59,131 nucleotides of DNA from Bradyrhizobium vignae (GTDB lineage: Bacteria; Pseudomonadota; Alphaproteobacteria; Rhizobiales; Xanthobacteraceae), in NCBI RefSeq assembly GCF_004114425.1, contig NZ_RDQF01000048.1:1-59131 (forward strand). The letters run 5' to 3'. Positions 36,205 to 45,182 of this stretch are shown here, in pieces. The position numbers and the translations under genes were made by a program. Under the pieces are notes generated by a model that saw only the letters and a program-made list of their open reading frames with translations, was not told where the DNA came from and ran no database searches. Numbering within the stretch: the first letter of the stretch is position 1; each line of letters starts with the position of its first letter.

Positions 36205-37002
36205 TCAGGCGACCGCGCGTCCGCCGAAGAACGGCGTCAGCGTGGCGCTGAGGCCATGCACGCGGTTCGAGGTAAAAATCATCTCGGCGCCTGACTGCGC
36301 GATGCCGCAGCTGGGAGCACCGAGCAGGTCGGATACGCGGCGGGCGATAGCGGGCGCCGGATCGATCCAGTCGACCGGCCAGGGTGCCAGCCTCTTCAGC
36401 CGGTCGAGCAGCAGCGGATAGTGCGTGCAGGCGAGCACCACGGTGTCGGTGCGCGCGCCGGCGTCCTCGGCATCGCCGACGAAGCAGGGGGCGAGCTCGG
36501 CGAGGATGGCACCGTCGCTGATCGGGGTGCCGCCAAGCGCGGCCTCGGCGAGCGAGGCGAGCTCGGGCGAGCCGACCAGCGTCACCTCGCATCCTTGCGC
36601 GAAATCGCGGATCAGCGCCTTGGTGTATTCGCGTTTCACCGTGCCCTTGGTGCCGAGCACCGAGACGCGGCGGGTCCTGGACTGCGCGCAGGCCGGCTTG
36701 ATCGCCGGCACCGTGCCGACGAAGGGCAGGGAATAAGCCGCGCGCAGGTGGGACAGGACCAGGGTGGACGCCGTGTTGCAGGCGATGACGACGAGGTCTG
36801 GATCATGAGTGCCGATCAGCTCCCCCATCAGCGGTACGACGCGGGCGATGATCTCGTCTTCGCTGTGGTGGCCATAGGGAAAAAAGGCGTCGTCGGCGAC
36901 GTAGACGTAATGCGCGTCGGAGCGCGCCGCCACGACCTCACGCAGCACCGTCAGCCCGCCAAGGCCGGAATCGAACACCAGGATGGTCGGAGAATTGGTC
37001 AC
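36205..37002 (-). CDS. murI: Glutamate racemase
   Basis: 265 residues. MurI makes D-glutamate for peptidoglycan. It has FDSGLGGLTVL at the N-terminus and the two catalytic cysteines in ACNTAST (C75) and ACTHYPLL (C192). The start at 37002 is an ATG in a good position. It precedes the HpcH/HpaI aldolase on the same strand. Confidence 0.95.
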   Translation of the reverse strand: MTNSPTILVFDSGLGGLTVLREVVAARSDAHYVYVADDAFFPYGHHSEDEIIARVVPLMGELIGTHDPDLVVIACNTASTLVLSHLRAAYSLPFVGTVPAIKPACAQSRTRRVSVLGTKGTVKREYTKALIRDFAQGCEVTLVGSPELASLAEAALGGTPISDGAILAELAPCFVGDAEDAGARTDTVVLACTHYPLLLDRLKRLAPWPVDWIDPAPAIARRVSDLLGAPSCGIAQSGAEMIFTSNRVHGLSATLTPFFGGRAVA

Positions 37003-37175
37003 GTCATTACCCTAGCCCGCCATGGTTACCATTCGGTTTTTAGGGCGATTTTGCGGCGCGAGGCTGGCATCACGGGTCAAAGCGGCCAGGGGGCATCCGC
37101 TCGCAGGTTGACACCTCACCCAAGCCGCGGAACAAGACGGCGTCTCGCCGGCAGGCAATCCCGCGGGGAAGCAAC

Positions 37176-37817
37176 ATGCTCACAGTCCACCATCTCGGTA
37201 GATCGCAATCCGAACGCATTGTCTGGCTCTGCGAGGAGCTCGAAATTCCTTATGAGATGAAGCGCTACACGCGCGATGAGACGACCATGCTGGCGCCGTC
37301 GGAGTACAAGGCGCTGCATCCGGCCGGCACGGCGCCGGTCATCACCGACGGCGAGCTGGTGCTTGCGGAATCCGGCGCCGTCGTCGACTACATCGTTGCA
37401 AAATACGGCAACCGCCGGCTCGTGCTCGGTCCCGATGATCCCGCCTTCGCGCAGTTTCTGTATTGGCTTCATTTCGCGAACGGCACCTTGCAGCCCGGCA
37501 TGGGGCGGATGATGATCCTAAGCCGGCTCGATCTCGCCAAGGACAACCCGACCCTGCTCGCGATGAAGGGACGCCTCGACCGTGCCTACGATCTTCTCGA
37601 CGCACGGCTTCGCGAGTCCGAATATCTGGCGGACAGCGCCTTCACCACGGCCGACATCATGACGGTGTTCTCGCTGACCACGATGCGCTATTTCCAGCCC
37701 TATGATCTCGCGCGCTGTCCGAATGTGGTCAAATATCTCAGCCGCATCGGCGCCCGCCCGGCATACCGCCGCGCGATGGAGAAGGGCGATCCCGGCATGG
37801 CGCTGCTCTTGAGCTGA
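37176..37817 (+). CDS. Glutathione S-transferase
   Basis: 213 residues. The thioredoxin-fold N-terminal domain (LTVHHLGRSQSERIVWLCEELEIPYE, PAGTAPVITDGELVLAESGAVVDYI) has the glutathione-binding cis-Pro and ESGAV segments; the C-terminal helical domain follows (LADSAFTTADIMTVFSL). The Ser in GRSQS is the likely catalytic residue. The class cannot be fixed. The substrate is unknown. Confidence 0.92.
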   Translation: MLTVHHLGRSQSERIVWLCEELEIPYEMKRYTRDETTMLAPSEYKALHPAGTAPVITDGELVLAESGAVVDYIVAKYGNRRLVLGPDDPAFAQFLYWLHFANGTLQPGMGRMMILSRLDLAKDNPTLLAMKGRLDRAYDLLDARLRESEYLADSAFTTADIMTVFSLTTMRYFQPYDLARCPNVVKYLSRIGARPAYRRAMEKGDPGMALLLS

Positions 37818-37827
37818 GCAGCAGCGA

Positions 37828-38634
37828 TCACGCGATCCTGTTCGCGGTGGCCGCGCGCTCCGCTGCCAGCTGCTTCTGCAGGCGATCGATGTTTTGCAGC
37901 AGGCGCTGGCTGGTCAGCACCAGGAAGTAATAGCCGAACTGCGGATCCTGGAAGTAGATCTCGAGCAGCCTGTCATAGGTGATCGTCAGCACCTGGCCAT
38001 CCTCGATGCATTCGATCGTACCGGTGCGCCGGTTGTCCGGCGTCAGGAAGCCGAGCTCGCCCATCAGCGCGCCCGGCAGGATCTCGACGTTGATCTCCTT
38101 GACCAGGAATTTGCCGGTCACCGTGAGCAGCATCTCCTTGGCCGGGTCGCCCAGTTTGAACAGCGTATCGCCGCAGCGGTATTTGCGTTCGGTCATGAAC
38201 GGCTTGAGCCACTCGATCGACATGTCGCCCTCGGCGGCATGGCGCGCCTTCTTGACCAGCTTGAGCATCTGCCTCAGGCGAAGAGCGTTGATCGGGAGCA
38301 GCAAGAGATAGAGCAGGAACGTCGAGACGTTGGCCGAGAGCGCGCCGAACATGGCGAAGAACGCACAGCCGACCATGTTGGCGACGCGCAGCGGCACCAT
38401 GGTCCGCATCAGGAGCGTGGCGACGAAGAAGACCGCACCGACCGCGGCGAACAGATTGGCCAGCGTAATGTTGTGGACGAAGATCTCCAGCAGGCGATTG
38501 AAGATCGCATCATAGGTGACGTTGTTAGGATCGAGCCCCATCTGGACCAGGATCTTCGCGATCCTGAGGTTATCCGTGGCCGCATCGAGAATGCGGTCGA
38601 GGATCGACGAAACGTCTGCGCTGCCGGACGGCAT
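37828..38634 (-). CDS. Membrane protein with C-terminal cyclic-nucleotide-binding domain (Popeye-like layout)
   Basis: 268 residues from the ATG at 38634. Three hydrophobic segments occupy about residues 50-125 (LANLFAAVGAVFFVATLLM, LRVANMVGCAFFAMFGAL, STFLLYLLLLPINALRL). A cyclic-nucleotide-binding domain follows (about 150-255), with the phosphate-binding cassette in GALMGELGFLTPDNRRTGTI. This three-helix-plus-cNMP plan matches animal Popeye proteins and their bacterial relatives. The cassette keeps Gly-Glu and Arg, so cAMP or cGMP binding is plausible. There is no helix-turn-helix or catalytic domain. Confidence 0.8.
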   Translation of the reverse strand: MPSGSADVSSILDRILDAATDNLRIAKILVQMGLDPNNVTYDAIFNRLLEIFVHNITLANLFAAVGAVFFVATLLMRTMVPLRVANMVGCAFFAMFGALSANVSTFLLYLLLLPINALRLRQMLKLVKKARHAAEGDMSIEWLKPFMTERKYRCGDTLFKLGDPAKEMLLTVTGKFLVKEINVEILPGALMGELGFLTPDNRRTGTIECIEDGQVLTITYDRLLEIYFQDPQFGYYFLVLTSQRLLQNIDRLQKQLAAERAATANRIA

Positions 38635-38890
38635 GGTACTAACCCCACATAAGGCCTTCAGTCCTGGTCGGCACTCGTATAACCGAAATCGAATGACGAC
38701 CGCTTGAATGACGCTTCCGGCCGTCATGCCGCAAGAGGCAAATTCTAGCCTGATCGGGCGTTTCGGCAATTGCCCGTTGGTTGCGCGTCGGGCCACCGGC
38801 GCTGCCGCGATTCGGGGGCCGCCGTGCGGGCTTCGGTGTCGCGGATCCGGCCTGGACGAGCGATGCGGCGGGGGGCGGGGCGAGCTTCGC

Positions 38891-39136
38891 TTACGGCTTG
38901 GCCGCGGGTTGCACGACCTGCTGCTCGACGAGGCCGGGGCGTCCCGGCAGCGAGCCGGCGCGCAGCAGCATGGCGACGCTGTTGGCCTCTTCCAGGGCGA
39001 AGACGATGCGTGATCCACCCAGCTTCTCCATCTTGTCGGTGATGAAGGCCGCGACCTTGACGCGCACCTTGTCGAGCTGGGTGTCGGCATCGAGAGTGGC
39101 AGAGGGCAGAGCGATTGCGGACACCATCGCGAACAC
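38891..39136 (-). CDS. Small hypothetical protein, possibly exported
   Basis: 81 residues from a GTG at 39136. The start MFAMVSAIALPSATLDAD looks like the end of a signal peptide, and upstream in the same frame the hydrophobic sequence RIRIIRLIA continues with only a CTG as possible start. An ATG pair 50 bases upstream is in another frame. Either the gene starts at a rare codon or a small indel has moved the start. The body (LDKVRVKVAAFITDKMEKLGGSRIVFALEEANSVAMLL) looks like real coding sequence. Function unknown. Confidence 0.45.
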   Translation of the reverse strand: MFAMVSAIALPSATLDADTQLDKVRVKVAAFITDKMEKLGGSRIVFALEEANSVAMLLRAGSLPGRPGLVEQQVVQPAAKP

Positions 39137-39361
39137 GGCGATCAGCCGAATGATGCGGATCCGCAGGGCTTCGTCATCATGACCTCAAGTCTTGCGGCAG
39201 GGCGCTGGCGAACGAATTCACGCCACAGCCGGTAGGCAATGGACGAACGCCAAATCATCCATCATTCTGGTCCGGCTCGGCCGGTCATCGGCCGGCCTCG
39301 CCGAACCAAGATGTCAAAAGATACGGGGCGGGGACATGCATCTGAGGGAGGACGGAATTTC

Positions 39362-41269
39362 ATGGCGGGTATCCACGCGCTCGATCGGTTGATCGGCAAC
39401 GACTATCCGGATCTTTTGACGGACGAGGAGGTCCGGGCGTTCGAGCAGGTTCCCTATGCCGACCGCGTCGCGGCCGAGAGCATCTATGACGCCATCAGGC
39501 TTGGTGCTGAGCGCAACCTCGACGGCGCGGCGATCCAGTTCCTGCAAAATGCCGATCCCGCCGACACGCCGGTCGCGGTCACGTATCGCGATTTCATCGC
39601 GCGCGTCACGCAGGCGGCCAATATGTTTCACGCGCTCGGCGCCGAGAAGGGCGACGTCATCAGCTTCATGCTGCCGCTGGTGCCGGACGCCTTCGTCACT
39701 CTGTTCGGCGCGGAGGCTGCCGGCATCGCCAACCCCGTCAATCCGCTGCTCGAGCCGCACCAGATCGCCGAGATCCTGGAGGCCGCGAACACCAAGATCC
39801 TGGTGGCGCTCGGACCGATGCCGGGCACCGACATCTGGCAGAAGGTCGAGCAGATCCGCCCGCAGCTGAGGCATCTGAAGGCAGTCGTGCAAGTATTCGG
39901 CGGCGGCGATCCGGCCAATGGCATCTTTTCCTTCAGCGACCTCATCAAGCAGCAGCCGTCGGACCGGCTCGTCAGCGGACGGCAGATCCACGGCAGCGAC
40001 ATCGCCGCCTATTTCCACACCGGCGGCACCACCGGCACGCCGAAGCTGGTGCGGCACACCCATGCCAACCAGGTCTATCAGGCCTGGGCCCTCAATCTGC
40101 TGCTGAAGGCGAGGCCGGGTGCAAACCTGCTGTTCGGCATGCCGCTGTTTCACGTCGGTGGATCGCTGACGCAAGTGCTGCTGACGCTGTCGAGCGGCGG
40201 CTCGCTGGTCGTGCTGTCGCCGAGCGGCTGGCGCAACCCGAATGCGGTGAAGAACATCTGGCAGCTCGTCGAGCGCTTCAAGCCCGAGGCGCTGTCGAGC
40301 GTGCCGACGGTGCTCGCCGCGACCCTCGCGGTGCCGCCGGGGAATGCGGATATCTCGAGCCTGAAATATGCGGCAGGGGGCGGCTCGGCGATTCCGGTCG
40401 CGGTCGGCTCGGCGATTCAGGAGAAACTTAAGCTACCGGTGATTGAGGTCTACGGCATGACCGAGACCTCGAGCGTGCACACGCTCGCCTATCCCGGCCG
40501 GCCGATCCGGCTCGGCTCGGTCGGTCTTCCCATGCCTTACGCGCGGGTGCGCATCGTGCAGCTCGACGCCGAGGGACGCCTGATCCGCGACTGCAAGCCG
40601 GACGAGATCGGCGTCGTCATCATGGCCGGGCCCGGCGTGTTCGGCGGCTATCTCAACGACGAGCACAACAAGGGCGCCTTCGTCGACGGGGTCTGGGTCA
40701 ATTCCGGCGATCTCGGCCGCCTGGATGCGGACGGCTATCTCTGGATCACCGGCCGCGCCAAGGATCTCGTGATCCGCGGCGGCCACAACATCGATCCGGC
40801 GCCGATCGAGGAGATCATGTTCAGACATCCCGCCGTCGGCTTCGCCGCCGTGGTCGGCCAGCCCGACGCCTATGCCGGCGAATTGCCGGTGGGATACGTG
40901 CAATTGAAGCCCGGCGCCAAGGTCGAGCCGGGCGAGCTCGAAGCATGGGTGCGCGAGCGCACGCCGGAGCGCGCCGCCGTCCCGGTGCAGGTCATTCCGA
41001 TCGATCCGATGCCGGTGACGGGCGTCGGCAAGGTGTTCAAGCCGCAGCTGCGTTGGGACGCGGCCGAGCGCGTGTTCACCAAGGTGCTGGCGCCGCTGGT
41101 CGAGCGCGGCATCGACTGCAATGTGAAGGTCGGTCCGCACGGCAGCCACGGCTCGATCGCGACCGTGACGCTCGCTGGTCTGCAAGCGGATCAACGCGAG
41201 GCGGTTGCGAGCGAGGTGCATACGCTGCTCGCCCCGTTCGTGATGCGGCACGAGGTGGTGCAGGCGTAG
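39362..41269 (+). CDS. Acyl-CoA synthetase (AMP-forming)
   Basis: 635 residues. The adenylate-forming family is clear: AMP loop YFHTGGTTGTPKLVRHTH, VYGMTETSS, WVNSGDLGRLDADGYLWITGRAKDLVIRGGHNI in parts, and the C-terminal catalytic Lys in GVGKVFKPQLRWD. A C-terminal extension of about 60 residues after that motif is longer than usual. The acid substrate is not readable. ATG 39362 follows a GGGAGGACG ribosome site; the frame stays open upstream but carries no family sequence. A 72-base inverted-repeat element follows the stop. Confidence 0.92.
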   Translation: MAGIHALDRLIGNDYPDLLTDEEVRAFEQVPYADRVAAESIYDAIRLGAERNLDGAAIQFLQNADPADTPVAVTYRDFIARVTQAANMFHALGAEKGDVISFMLPLVPDAFVTLFGAEAAGIANPVNPLLEPHQIAEILEAANTKILVALGPMPGTDIWQKVEQIRPQLRHLKAVVQVFGGGDPANGIFSFSDLIKQQPSDRLVSGRQIHGSDIAAYFHTGGTTGTPKLVRHTHANQVYQAWALNLLLKARPGANLLFGMPLFHVGGSLTQVLLTLSSGGSLVVLSPSGWRNPNAVKNIWQLVERFKPEALSSVPTVLAATLAVPPGNADISSLKYAAGGGSAIPVAVGSAIQEKLKLPVIEVYGMTETSSVHTLAYPGRPIRLGSVGLPMPYARVRIVQLDAEGRLIRDCKPDEIGVVIMAGPGVFGGYLNDEHNKGAFVDGVWVNSGDLGRLDADGYLWITGRAKDLVIRGGHNIDPAPIEEIMFRHPAVGFAAVVGQPDAYAGELPVGYVQLKPGAKVEPGELEAWVRERTPERAAVPVQVIPIDPMPVTGVGKVFKPQLRWDAAERVFTKVLAPLVERGIDCNVKVGPHGSHGSIATVTLAGLQADQREAVASEVHTLLAPFVMRHEVVQA

Positions 41270-41284
41270 GTGCTTGCGTGAATT

Positions 41285-41356
41285 GTAGATCCTACGGGTG
41301 ACAGGTGGTCAGGGGTAAGTTGAGTTTGCGACCGCCAACTCACCCGGAGGATCTAC
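41285..41356. repeat. 72-base element with 17-base terminal inverted repeats
   Basis: The left arm GTAGATCCTACGGGTGA (41285-41301) and right arm TCACCCGGAGGATCTAC (41340-41356) match at 16 of 17 positions. The core holds GGTGGTC and GACCGCC. It could be a MITE-like remnant or a transcription terminator between the convergent synthetase and amidohydrolase genes. Confidence 0.65.
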
Positions 41357-41373
41357 GAGCGCGGCGTGCGGTC

Positions 41374-42546
41374 CTATCCCGCCGGCATTCGCGTCTCGAC
41401 CAGACGGGCCCAGAACGAGGCGCCGTGGCCCAAAATGTTGTCGTTGAAGACGTAGGCCGGGTGGTGGCATTCGTTGCCGTCGCCCATGCCGACCAGCACC
41501 ATCGCGCCGGGACGTGCTTCCAGCATGAACGAGAAGTCCTCGGCGCCCATCATCGGGATGAACTTGTCATTGACACGGTCGGCGCCGACGATGTCGCGGG
41601 CGACGTTGGCGGCAAGGCCGGCCTCGCGGGCATGGTTCATCGTCACCGGATACATCCGCGTGTACTTCGTCTCGGCCGAGCCGCCATAGGCGCGGGCGAT
41701 GCTGTCGGCGACTTCGCCGATGCGGCGCTCGACGAGGTCGCGCACTTCAGGGTCGAGCGTGCGCACGGTGCCGGCGAGTTCGGCGACCTCCGGGATGATG
41801 TTGAAGGCCGTGCCGGAATGGAATTGCGTGATCGAGATCACCGCGGACTTCAGCGGGTCGACGTTGCGCGCGACGATCGACTGTAGCGCACCCACGATCT
41901 GCGAGCCGATCAGCACGCTGTCGACCGACTTGTGCGGCCCCGCGCCGGCGTGTCCGCCCTTGCCGCGAACGGTGATCTGGATGTTGTCGGATGAGGCGAG
42001 CATTGGGCCAGGCGTGGTGGCGAAATGGCCCTCGGGGAGGTTCGGCATGTTGTGCATGCCGTAGACCTCCTGGATGTTCCAGCGCGTCATCAACCCGTCT
42101 TCGACCATGGCCTTGCCGCCGCCGCCGCCTTCCTCAGCGGGCTGGAAGATCATCACCGCCGTGCCATCGAAATTGCGCGTCTCGGTCAGGTACTTTGCGG
42201 CGCCGAGCAGCATCGCGGTGTGGCCGTCATGACCGCAGGCGTGCATCTTGCCAGGCACCTTGGAGGCATAAGGCACGCCCGAGGTCTCCATGATCGGCAG
42301 CGCGTCCATGTCAGCGCGCAAACCGATCGTCTTGCCGGAGGCGGACTTGCGGCCGCGGATCACGCCGACCACGCCGGTGCGGCCGATGCCCGTCACCACT
42401 TCGTCGCAGCCGAACTCGCGCAGCTTGTCGGCGACGATGCCGGCGGTGCGGTGGACTTCGTAAAGCAGCTCGGGGTTCTCGTGGAAGTCATGGCGCCAAG
42501 TGGCCATTTCGTCGGAGAGGGCGGCGACGCGATTGACGATGGGCAT
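41374..42546 (-). CDS. M20 family amidohydrolase (hippurate hydrolase type)
   Basis: 390 residues. Zinc/manganese amidohydrolases of this group cleave N-acyl amino acids. Seen in order: RHDFHENPELLYEVHRTA, LRADMDALPI, MHACGHDGHTAMLLGAA (metal His and Cys), FQPAEEGGGGGKAM (catalytic Glu), a lid domain with GKGGHAGAGPHKSVD, and the C-terminal CHHPAYVFND. All metal-binding residues are present. The substrate is unknown. ATG 42546 is where the family starts. Confidence 0.92.
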   Translation of the reverse strand: MPIVNRVAALSDEMATWRHDFHENPELLYEVHRTAGIVADKLREFGCDEVVTGIGRTGVVGVIRGRKSASGKTIGLRADMDALPIMETSGVPYASKVPGKMHACGHDGHTAMLLGAAKYLTETRNFDGTAVMIFQPAEEGGGGGKAMVEDGLMTRWNIQEVYGMHNMPNLPEGHFATTPGPMLASSDNIQITVRGKGGHAGAGPHKSVDSVLIGSQIVGALQSIVARNVDPLKSAVISITQFHSGTAFNIIPEVAELAGTVRTLDPEVRDLVERRIGEVADSIARAYGGSAETKYTRMYPVTMNHAREAGLAANVARDIVGADRVNDKFIPMMGAEDFSFMLEARPGAMVLVGMGDGNECHHPAYVFNDNILGHGASFWARLVETRMPAG

Positions 42547-42573
42547 GGGGAATCCGTGTTTTGTGGGCCTTGG

Positions 42574-42655
42574 CGTTATTCCGGGACACGCGAAGCGTGA
42601 ACCCGGAATCTCGAGATTTCCGGGTTCGATGCTCCGCATCGCCCCGGAATGACAG
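42574..42655. repeat. Palindromic repeat, TCATTCCGGGG type, copy 2
   Basis: CGTTATTCCGGG...CCCCGGAATGACAG at the ends; the centre GAACCCGGAATCTCGAG / ATTTCCGGGTTC is a near-perfect palindrome. It shares the core of the repeat at 23964-24047. It lies between purB and the amidohydrolase. Confidence 0.8.
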
Positions 42656-42659
42656 GAAT

Positions 42660-43967
42660 TCAGCTCTCCCCGAACACCCGCTTGAAGATCGTGTCGACGT
42701 GCTTGAGGTGATAGCCGAGGTCGAACTGCTCCTCGATCTCGGCGTCGGTGAGATATTTCTTCACCTCAGCGTCCTTCTTCAGGAGCTGGAGGAAGTCGCC
42801 TTCGCCGCGCCAGACCGGCATGGCGTTGCGCTGCACGAGCTTGTAGGCGTCCTCGCGGCTGGCGCCCTTCTGGGTCAGGGCCAGCAGCACGCGCTGCGAA
42901 TGCACGAGGCCGCCGAGGCGGTCGAGGTTCTTCTGCATGTTGGCGGGGTACACCAAGAGCTTGTCGATCAAGCCGGCGAGGCGCACCAGCGCGAAGTCGA
43001 GCGTCACGGTCGCGTCCGGGCCCATCATGCGCTCGGCCGAGGAGTGCGAAATGTCGCGCTCGTGCCAGAGAACGACGTTCTCCAGCGCCGGCGTCACATA
43101 GGCGCGCACCATGCGGGAGAGGCCGGTGAGGTTCTCCGACAGCACCGGGTTGCGCTTGTGCGGCATCGCGGAGGAGCCCTTCTGTCCTTCGGAGAAGAAC
43201 TCCTCGGCCTCCAGCACCTCGGTGCGCTGCATGTGGCGGATTTCCACGGCAACGCGCTCGATCGAGGAGGCGATCACGCCGAGCGTCGAGAAATACATCG
43301 CGTGACGGTCGCGCGGGATCACCTGGGTCGAGATCGGCTCGGGCACGAGCCCCATGGCCTTGGCGACGTGCTCTTCGACGCGCGGGTCGATCTGCGCGAA
43401 GGTGCCGACGGCACCGGAGATGGCGCAGGTCGCGACTTCCTTGCGCGCCGCGATCAGGCGCTCCTTGGCGCGGGTGAATTCGGCATAGGCGTAAGCGAGC
43501 TTGAGTCCGAAGGTGACGGGCTCGGCATGGATGCCATGGCTGCGGCCGATGGTCGGCGTCATCTTATGCTCGAAGGCGCGCTTCTTCAGCGCGGCCAGCA
43601 CCTTGTCGAGGTCAGCAAGCAGCAGATCGGCGGCGCGGGTGAGCTGAACGTTGAGACAGGTGTCGAGCACGTCGGAGGAGGTCATGCCCTGGTGCACGAA
43701 GCGCGCCTCGGGGCCGACGATCTCGGCGAGGTGGGTGAGGAAGGCGATGACGTCGTGCTTGGTCTCGCGCTCGATCTCGTCGATGCGGGCGACGTCGAAG
43801 ACGGCGTCCTTGGCCTTGGCCCAGACCGTTTTGGCGGCCTCCTTTGGGATGGTCCCGAGCTCGGCCAGGGCGTCCGCCGCATGCGCCTCGATCTCGAACC
43901 AGATCTTGAACCGGGTCTGCGGCTCCCAGATCGAGGCCATTTCCGGGCGGGTATAGCGGGGAATCAT
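42660..43967 (-). CDS. purB: Adenylosuccinate lyase
   Basis: 435 residues. PurB acts twice in purine synthesis (SAICAR to AICAR, adenylosuccinate to AMP). The fumarase/aspartase signature GSSAMPHKRNP is present, with HQGMTSSDVLDT and GRSHGIHAEPVTFGLK carrying the catalytic His residues. It is apart from the other pur genes of the window and on the opposite strand. The start at 43967 (MIPRYTRPEMASIW) is typical for the family. Confidence 0.96.
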   Translation of the reverse strand: MIPRYTRPEMASIWEPQTRFKIWFEIEAHAADALAELGTIPKEAAKTVWAKAKDAVFDVARIDEIERETKHDVIAFLTHLAEIVGPEARFVHQGMTSSDVLDTCLNVQLTRAADLLLADLDKVLAALKKRAFEHKMTPTIGRSHGIHAEPVTFGLKLAYAYAEFTRAKERLIAARKEVATCAISGAVGTFAQIDPRVEEHVAKAMGLVPEPISTQVIPRDRHAMYFSTLGVIASSIERVAVEIRHMQRTEVLEAEEFFSEGQKGSSAMPHKRNPVLSENLTGLSRMVRAYVTPALENVVLWHERDISHSSAERMMGPDATVTLDFALVRLAGLIDKLLVYPANMQKNLDRLGGLVHSQRVLLALTQKGASREDAYKLVQRNAMPVWRGEGDFLQLLKKDAEVKKYLTDAEIEEQFDLGYHLKHVDTIFKRVFGES

Positions 43968-44206
43968 CTGACGGCTCCAGCTAGGTAGGCGGGCGACCCA
44001 AGGGGGCTTTGCCGGCCAAAATGCTTTTTACGCCGTGATTTAACAGAGCGGGCGGGGCGAAACAAACGGCTGAGGCAAGGTAGCGGGGGATGACTGGACC
44101 GGGCAGGCAGCTGAGTGCCCAAGTAGTGCCCAAGCCGGCTGGCGGCGGTTGCCCGCGGCTTGGCCGGGCGGGCCGGAGAAATCAGCGGTCAATCACGGAT
44201 CATTGA

Positions 44207-44230
44207 CTGACAGATATTGAAATCTGTCAG
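44207..44230. promoter_or_regulatory. Perfect 24-base palindrome, likely TetR operator
   Basis: CTGACAGAT (44207-44215), six bases, ATCTGTCAG (44222-44230). The -35 box of the promoter below sits on its centre, so a bound repressor would block RNA polymerase. The TetR gene at 44560 is the obvious candidate. Confidence 0.75.
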
Positions 44231-44245
44231 CGAGACGTGTATATC
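44217..44245 (+). promoter_or_regulatory. Sigma-70-type promoter upstream of the small ORF and TetR gene
   Basis: TTGAAA (44217-44222), exactly 17 bases, TATATC (44240-44245). Start of transcription would be near 44252. The remaining 43968-44200 region upstream shows only GC-rich sequence with no further signal I can name. Confidence 0.65.
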
Positions 44246-44367
44246 CGTTTCCGGACGCTCCGATTGGGCGTCCCGCGACAGCCCCGGGAAGCCCGACATC
44301 CGAACCAAGCTCGGATCGGAGGGCAGATTGAAGAACGGGGACCGTGGACGAATGGAGACTTAAGACA

Positions 44368-44469
44368 ATGACGACCGAAATCCTCAATTTCACCGGCGTG
44401 ATTGGGCATTGGCTCAATTTGCTGGTGGCGCGACAGATCGCGGCGCAAGCTGCAAAACTGCCTCATTAA
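44368..44469 (+). CDS. Possible 33-residue small protein before the TetR gene
   Basis: ATG at 44368 with TGGAGACT upstream, stop at 44467. The peptide begins MTTEILNFTGVIGHWLNLL and continues VARQIAAQAAKLPH; it could form an amphipathic helix. It lies downstream of a good promoter and 90 bases before the TetR gene. It may be a true small protein or a leader ORF; no family is recognised. Confidence 0.35.
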   Translation: MTTEILNFTGVIGHWLNLLVARQIAAQAAKLPH

Positions 44470-44559
44470 GGCATAGGCTTTCCGAACGACCGGCCAGGGC
44501 GCTTCGGAAGCAGCCCCAGTGCCGGGTAACTGAGCCCCAACCGGGAACATGGTGCTGGC

Positions 44560-45147
44560 ATGAATGAAGCCGTTGTCTTGACGCCGGAGCGGATCCTCGA
44601 AGTCACCGAGGACGTGCTCAGGCGTTACGGACTTGCCAAGGCCACAGTGGTCGACGTTGCCCGTGCGCTCGATGTGAGCCACGGCAGCGTCTATCGCCAT
44701 TTCCCCAGCAAGGCCTCGCTGCGCGAGGCCGTTGCCAAGCGCTGGCTCGACCGCATCGACGCGCCGCTACGCGCGATCGCCGAGGAGCACGGCCCGGCGC
44801 CTGACAGGCTCGACCGCTGGTTGCGCACGCTGTTCGCCGCCAAACGTTCGCGCGTGCTCGATGACCCCGAGATGTTCCAGACCTATCTGACGCTGGCGCG
44901 CGAGGCCTGTGCGGCCGTCAAATGCCACAAGGACACCATGATCGACCAGATCGCGGCGATCCTGACCGACGGCGTGAAGCGGGGGGAATTCGCCGTGGGC
45001 GACGTGAAGGCGACCGCGCGCGCCATCTTCGATGCCACCGTTCGCTTCCACCATCCGGCCCATGCCGACGAATGGAAGGATGCCGATCTCTCCGCGCGCG
45101 TCGATGCGACGCTGGCGCTTTTGCTGCGCGGGCTGAAGGCGGCCTAG
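44560..45147 (+). CDS. TetR family transcriptional regulator
   Basis: 195 residues. The N-terminal helix-turn-helix is VTEDVLRRYGLAKATVVDVARALDVSHGSVYRHFPSKASL in order, with the C-terminal ligand-binding domain from about residue 80 (DRLDRWLRTLFAAKRSR, TYLTLAREACAAVKCH). A probable promoter with a perfect palindrome on its -35 box lies 330 bases upstream, so autorepression is likely. No obvious enzyme or pump gene follows; the target may be elsewhere. Confidence 0.9.
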   Translation: MNEAVVLTPERILEVTEDVLRRYGLAKATVVDVARALDVSHGSVYRHFPSKASLREAVAKRWLDRIDAPLRAIAEEHGPAPDRLDRWLRTLFAAKRSRVLDDPEMFQTYLTLAREACAAVKCHKDTMIDQIAAILTDGVKRGEFAVGDVKATARAIFDATVRFHHPAHADEWKDADLSARVDATLALLLRGLKAA

Positions 45148-45182
45148 ATCCGCAGGACCCATTCAGTCCCAGGTGCGGCCAA

